Shown: piece after piece, positions 61,016 through 64,000 of the stretch
Position numbering within the stretch: position 1 is the stretch's first letter
How the letters are laid out: the number at the start of each line of letters is the position of its first letter
Assembly: GCA_035391225.1 (NCBI GenBank)
Contig: DAOPKN010000006.1
Coordinates: 42,123-106,122, forward strand
Direction: 5' to 3'
DNA length: 64,000 nucleotides
Source: DAOPKN01 sp035391225
Lineage (GTDB): Bacteria; Thermotogota; Thermotogae; MWEM01
Notes under the pieces: model-generated
Seen by the model: only the letters and a program-made list of their open reading frames with translations
Database searches by the model: none
What the model was told of the DNA's origin: nothing
Position numbers and translations under genes: made by a program

Positions 61016-62074
61016 GTGCAAAAACGTGTGACAATCGTAGTGTGGGTTTTGGCCGCGGTGCTTTGTTTTTCCGCGTGGCACACTCCACTTCGTGTTTCGT
61101 TCCAGCAAGGAGTGACGTACGCGCTGGTCGATACCTCCCGGGAAAACCGTGTGACTTTGCTGGTACGCCCCGCTGGAAAAGTGTTTTGGAAGATGACAAC
61201 CTCCGAGGCCACGCGTCACCATCGTTTCACGGTGGAATTGACCGAGCCCGCCACGCTGGTGGAATACATGTTGCTTTCCTCGGAATTTATCGAAGAGGGC
61301 ACTTTCCGGCTGCTCCCCCAGCAAACCCCTTTCACGGTGGGAGTATACGGGGATTCTCGAAACGATCACAACATGCACCGGCGGATCGTGGAAGGCATTT
61401 TGCGACATGACCCCGCGTTCGTGATCAACACGGGAGACATCGTGAACAGCGGAGACCGCGAAAACGAGTGGTTGCAGTTTTTTGCCGACATTACCCCGCT
61501 TTCCGACCGCCCGTACTTCGTGGTGGTGGGCAACCACGAATACCCCCTGGAACTCTTTTCGGCTTTCTTCCATGTTTCCGAGGAGCAAACCGTGCAGCAC
61601 TTCGATACCGGATCCGTGCGGTGGATTCAACTCAACTCGTACCTGGACCTTTCCACGGGTTCGCCCTCCTGGAATTTCCTGGAAGAAAGGCTCCGAAGCG
61701 CCAAAGAAGAGGGAAAGATGGCCATCGTGCTGCTGCATCACCCCGTGCTTTCCGCGGGGCCCCATCACAGCGATTCCATCGTGAAAGAATTGCAAGGTTC
61801 GCTCCTTCCCCTGTTCGAAACCTACGACGTGCCGCTGGTAATCAGTGGCCACGACCATGCCTACCAACACCTGGTGCGGGGGAACACCCATTTCATCGTT
61901 ACCGGAGGGGGAGGAGCCGCACTGTATCCCAAGGCTGCCAACCCAGAGGGCCTGGTCGTGTACGAGAAGGAGAACCACTACGTGGTGCTGGATTTCGAAG
62001 CGGAACGCATCCAAGCCAGGGCATTCGATACGGAGGGCAACATCCTGGATTTCTTTTCCATACCACTCCGCTAA
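61016..62074 (+). CDS. Exported calcineurin-like metallophosphoesterase
   Basis: The 352-residue protein has a signal peptide or anchor (VTIVVWVLAAVLCFSAWH), a beta-rich N-terminal segment of about 90 residues resembling a purple-acid-phosphatase-type FN3 domain, and the metallophosphoesterase motifs VGVYGDSRNDHN, VINTGDIVNSGD, VVVGNHEYP, VLLHHPV and ISGHDHAYQH. Metal ligands are all present. Substrate is unknown; periplasmic phosphate scavenging is plausible. GTG 61016 follows AGGGAGGTGAGGGC. It lies 21 bases after lysS. Confidence 0.9.
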   Translation: MQKRVTIVVWVLAAVLCFSAWHTPLRVSFQQGVTYALVDTSRENRVTLLVRPAGKVFWKMTTSEATRHHRFTVELTEPATLVEYMLLSSEFIEEGTFRLLPQQTPFTVGVYGDSRNDHNMHRRIVEGILRHDPAFVINTGDIVNSGDRENEWLQFFADITPLSDRPYFVVVGNHEYPLELFSAFFHVSEEQTVQHFDTGSVRWIQLNSYLDLSTGSPSWNFLEERLRSAKEEGKMAIVLLHHPVLSAGPHHSDSIVKELQGSLLPLFETYDVPLVISGHDHAYQHLVRGNTHFIVTGGGGAALYPKAANPEGLVVYEKENHYVVLDFEAERIQARAFDTEGNILDFFSIPLR

Positions 62075-62097
62075 TCCAAGAAGGGAAGGGGAAAAAC

Positions 62098-62505
62098 GTG
62101 AGATTCGACGATTGCACCGTTGGCACCATTTTTCGACAGGAGTTCGAAGTCAGCGACGCAAAAATCCGCGCATTCGCTGACATGACAGGGGACAACAACC
62201 CCGTACACCTCGATGACGCCTTTGCCGCGGGCACCAGGTTCCAGAAAAGGATCGCCCACGGCATGCTCGTGGCTTCCTTCATCTCCAAGGTACTTGGCCG
62301 GGATTTTCCGGGTGATGGAACCATCTACCTCTCGCAGCAAGTGCGCTTCCGTCGCCCTGTTTTTCCCGGTCAGACGGTTACCGTGGAGGTAGAAGTGCTG
62401 GAAAGGAAGGAAGAAAAAAGGCGGTTGCTCTTGCGCACCGACGTTATCAACCCGGATGGAGAAACGGTCATCGTGGGGCAGGCAGAAGTGATGAAGGAAG
62501 ATTGA
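62098..62505 (+). CDS. MaoC-like (R)-specific enoyl-CoA hydratase
   Basis: The 135-residue hotdog protein has the hydratase motif AFADMTGDNNPVHLDDAFAA with the catalytic Asp and His, GTRFQKRIAHGMLVASFISK, and the hotdog helix. Relatives hydrate trans-2-enoyl-CoA, as PhaJ does. The start is GTG 62098, after AAGGGAAGGGGAAAAAC. A longer reading upstream overlaps the phosphoesterase gene and is rejected. No polyhydroxyalkanoate genes are in view. Confidence 0.88.
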   Translation: MRFDDCTVGTIFRQEFEVSDAKIRAFADMTGDNNPVHLDDAFAAGTRFQKRIAHGMLVASFISKVLGRDFPGDGTIYLSQQVRFRRPVFPGQTVTVEVEVLERKEEKRRLLLRTDVINPDGETVIVGQAEVMKED

Positions 62506-62563
62506 CGTGGGCTAAAGCCAACGTTTTGCCATTCTGTAACCCGGATTGCCATTCGCCCTCCTC

Positions 62564-62594
62564 TTGACATCGCCCAATCCCTCCCTGGTATGCT
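62564..62594 (+). promoter_or_regulatory. Promoter of the second MATE gene
   Basis: A perfect TTGACA (62564-62569) and TATGCT (62589-62594) are separated by 19 bases, two more than ideal. It lies in a 126-base gap after the hydratase gene. Confidence 0.55.
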
Positions 62595-62631
62595 GTTGCA
62601 TTCCGGGGAGTTTTTTTTCGAGGAGGGCGAC

Positions 62632-63999
62632 ATGAAACACGACTTGACGCAAGGGAATGTGTTTGGGCACCTGCTGCGCATGAGCGTACCCACGATGCTG
62701 GGGTTCAGCGCGCAGATGGCTTACGATCTGGTGGACATTTTCTGGATCGGTCGAATTTCCCCGGAAGCGGTGGCGGGTGTCACCATCTTTTCCACCATTT
62801 TCGCGCTCATCACCACGCTCAACGCCATCATCGGGGAAAGCTCCATTTCCCTGATTTCCCAGAACTTCGGGCGAAAAGACATGGAAAAGACCCACCTTGC
62901 GATCGAGCAAACCATCACGTTCAAGTGCTTCGTGGCATTGCTCACCATCGCGGGTACGGTTTTCTTCCTCAAACCCTTGCTCTCTCTCTTTTCCACCGAC
63001 CCCGTGGTGCTGAAAAGTGCTCTGGACTACGGCTTCCTTCGCCTTTTTTTCCTTCCCATCATGTTCTCCTCCTACTCGGTGAACACCGCACTGCGTTGCA
63101 TTGGGGATGCCAAGACACCCATGAAAATCATGTTCACGGTGAGTTTTCTGAACATCGTTCTCGACCCCCTCTTCATGTTCTCCACCATTCCGGGCACCTC
63201 GATCCCGGGCCTTGGGATGGGGTTGTTCGGAGCGGCACTGGCCACGGTGGTATCCCAAACCCTGGCTTTCTTGATCGGCTTCCTCTACCTGTTCAGCGGA
63301 AAGGCGGGGGTGCACCCTCGATTCAAACGCCTTTTCCGCCTGCATTGGGGAATTGACAAGAAACTCCTCACCATCGGATTGCCCAACGGCATCGAACAGT
63401 TCCAGCGTACGCTTGCGGGAGCCATCGTGCTCATCTTCGTCTCGGTTTTTGGAACCCAGGTGATCGCCGCAACGGGTGTCGCAGGGAGGATCTTCGGGCT
63501 GGCTTTCATGCCCTTGGTGGGACTTTCCATGGGTGGAGCAACCATCGTGGGGCAAAACCTGGGTGCCGAAAACGTCGACAGGGCGCACCACGTGGCAAAG
63601 AACGCCGGATTGCTCGGGATGGGTTCCATGCTCCTTTTTACGGTAGTGTGCTGGACCATGGGCGGAGCTATCATGCGCCTGTTCAACCCGGATCCGGAAA
63701 TCGTGCGCACCGGTGCCGAATTCTTGCGCTTTGGCTCCATTGGCCTCACGATCCTTGCCTATGGTTTCGGCATGGCCGTTGTCTTCTCGGGATCCGGATT
63801 CAACATCCCCTACGTGGTGGGAGGGGCTGCCGCGCGCTGGTTGGTGCAAATTCCCCTGCTGCTGTTGGCCATCTGGGTTTTACGGCTCCCCGTGATCTGG
63901 GTGTGGCTGTCGTACGTCTTCTCCGACTTCGCAGAATCTGCGATCTACCTCCTTTTCTTCCGCCAGGGACGTTGGAGAACCCGAAGGGTCACCGTCTGA
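62632..63999 (+). CDS. MATE-family multidrug/cation antiporter
   Basis: The 455-residue protein has about twelve helices. It opens KHDLTQGNVFGHLLRMSVPT, then GFSAQMAYDLVDIFWIGRIS, typical of the DinF/NorM group. MGGATIVGQNLGAENVDRAH marks the second repeat. ATG 62632 follows GAGGAGGGCGAC. It is complete and ends one base before the window edge. It is clearly different from the MATE protein near the left end, so the two are not recent duplicates. Confidence 0.94.
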   Translation: MKHDLTQGNVFGHLLRMSVPTMLGFSAQMAYDLVDIFWIGRISPEAVAGVTIFSTIFALITTLNAIIGESSISLISQNFGRKDMEKTHLAIEQTITFKCFVALLTIAGTVFFLKPLLSLFSTDPVVLKSALDYGFLRLFFLPIMFSSYSVNTALRCIGDAKTPMKIMFTVSFLNIVLDPLFMFSTIPGTSIPGLGMGLFGAALATVVSQTLAFLIGFLYLFSGKAGVHPRFKRLFRLHWGIDKKLLTIGLPNGIEQFQRTLAGAIVLIFVSVFGTQVIAATGVAGRIFGLAFMPLVGLSMGGATIVGQNLGAENVDRAHHVAKNAGLLGMGSMLLFTVVCWTMGGAIMRLFNPDPEIVRTGAEFLRFGSIGLTILAYGFGMAVVFSGSGFNIPYVVGGAAARWLVQIPLLLLAIWVLRLPVIWVWLSYVFSDFAESAIYLLFFRQGRWRTRRVTV

Positions 64000-64000
64000 A

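Noticed and set aside
58856..62014. A 1052-codon open frame on the minus strand
   Set aside because: It is antisense to whiA, greA, lysS and the phosphoesterase, all with clear family motifs. Strong G/C bias at third codon positions leaves the mirrored frame open; its translation shows no known domain.
61468..62097. Long N-terminal extension of the MaoC hydratase
   Set aside because: It would lie in another frame over the phosphoesterase gene. GTG 62098 has an SD and gives the normal family length.
1..64000. CRISPR array, transposase, integrase or prophage genes
   Set aside because: No regularly spaced repeats, DDE or tyrosine recombinase motifs, or phage structural genes were seen on either strand.

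Overview
The window is chromosomal DNA from an anaerobic, motile, two-membrane bacterium with high GC (roughly 55-58% by eye). Several markers point to the Thermotogota/Firmicutes side of the tree: a YvcK-WhiA pair, the c-di-AMP synthase DisA, ribosomal protein L27 with a cleavable N-terminal extension next to its protease Prp, YceD-L32, a split LysO lysine exporter, and FliG-FliH-FliI beside DisA. A non-lipidated sugar-binding protein and secreted barrel-like proteins suggest an outer envelope. I favour a Thermotogota-like lineage, but no rRNA is present to confirm it. No insertion sequence, prophage, CRISPR array or integrase is visible. Most genes lie in tight, overlapping operons.

Layout. 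1-1366: the 5' part of hcp (hybrid cluster protein) diverges from a Crp/Fnr regulator, probably HcpR, with paired dyads between them. 1363-8449 (minus): ROK sugar kinase, Ppx/GppA-HD phosphatase, Ppk1, a MATE exporter and a flippase-like membrane protein. 8599-15215 (plus): a two-domain PPK2-type polyphosphate:AMP phosphotransferase, an ABC ATPase with a 995-residue FtsX-type permease, an acetyltransferase and the two LysO halves. Polyphosphate making, breaking and phosphotransfer genes are therefore back to back. 15195-17790: small membrane protein, DUF72, GlpX and a YjfB-like motility protein. 17866-25225 (minus): tRNA-Thr, tilS, ftsH, a secreted protein, a large lipoprotein, purine nucleoside phosphorylase and uppP.

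25390-26353 is a lower-GC stretch between two tRNA genes with an OB-fold-like protein and an uncertain small ORF. 26354-29793: tRNA-Cys, then tig-clpP-clpX. 29857-33957: two chemoreceptors. 34006-39687: valS-rsmI-marR-pduL-rsmG-UPF0173, mostly overlapping. 39768-45956: MerR-like regulator, then dnaG-rpoD-metallopeptidase-thioesterase-radical SAM. 46058-47866: rplU-prp-rpmA-rplM-rpsI in one run. 48067-52482: disA diverging from fliG-fliH-fliI. 52504-53732: yceD-rpmF diverging from a ZapA-like gene. 53845-56929: Ugp-type sugar ABC transporter without its ATPase. 57033-62505: yvcK-whiA-greA-lysS-phosphoesterase-MaoC hydratase. 62632-63999: a second MATE exporter.

Many starts are GTG or TTG with strong Shine-Dalgarno (SD) sequences, and I moved several starts inward on that basis. 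Promoters often have TGn-extended -10 boxes. Two genes (3729 and 53321, minus) have a -10 box 7 bases before the start codon and no SD, suggesting leaderless mRNAs. The most interesting candidates are the hcp/HcpR control region with the N-terminally extended Hcp, the polyphosphate locus with an embedded ROK kinase, the leaderless genes, and the tRNA-flanked low-GC island. I saw no convincing wholly new defence or mobile system.
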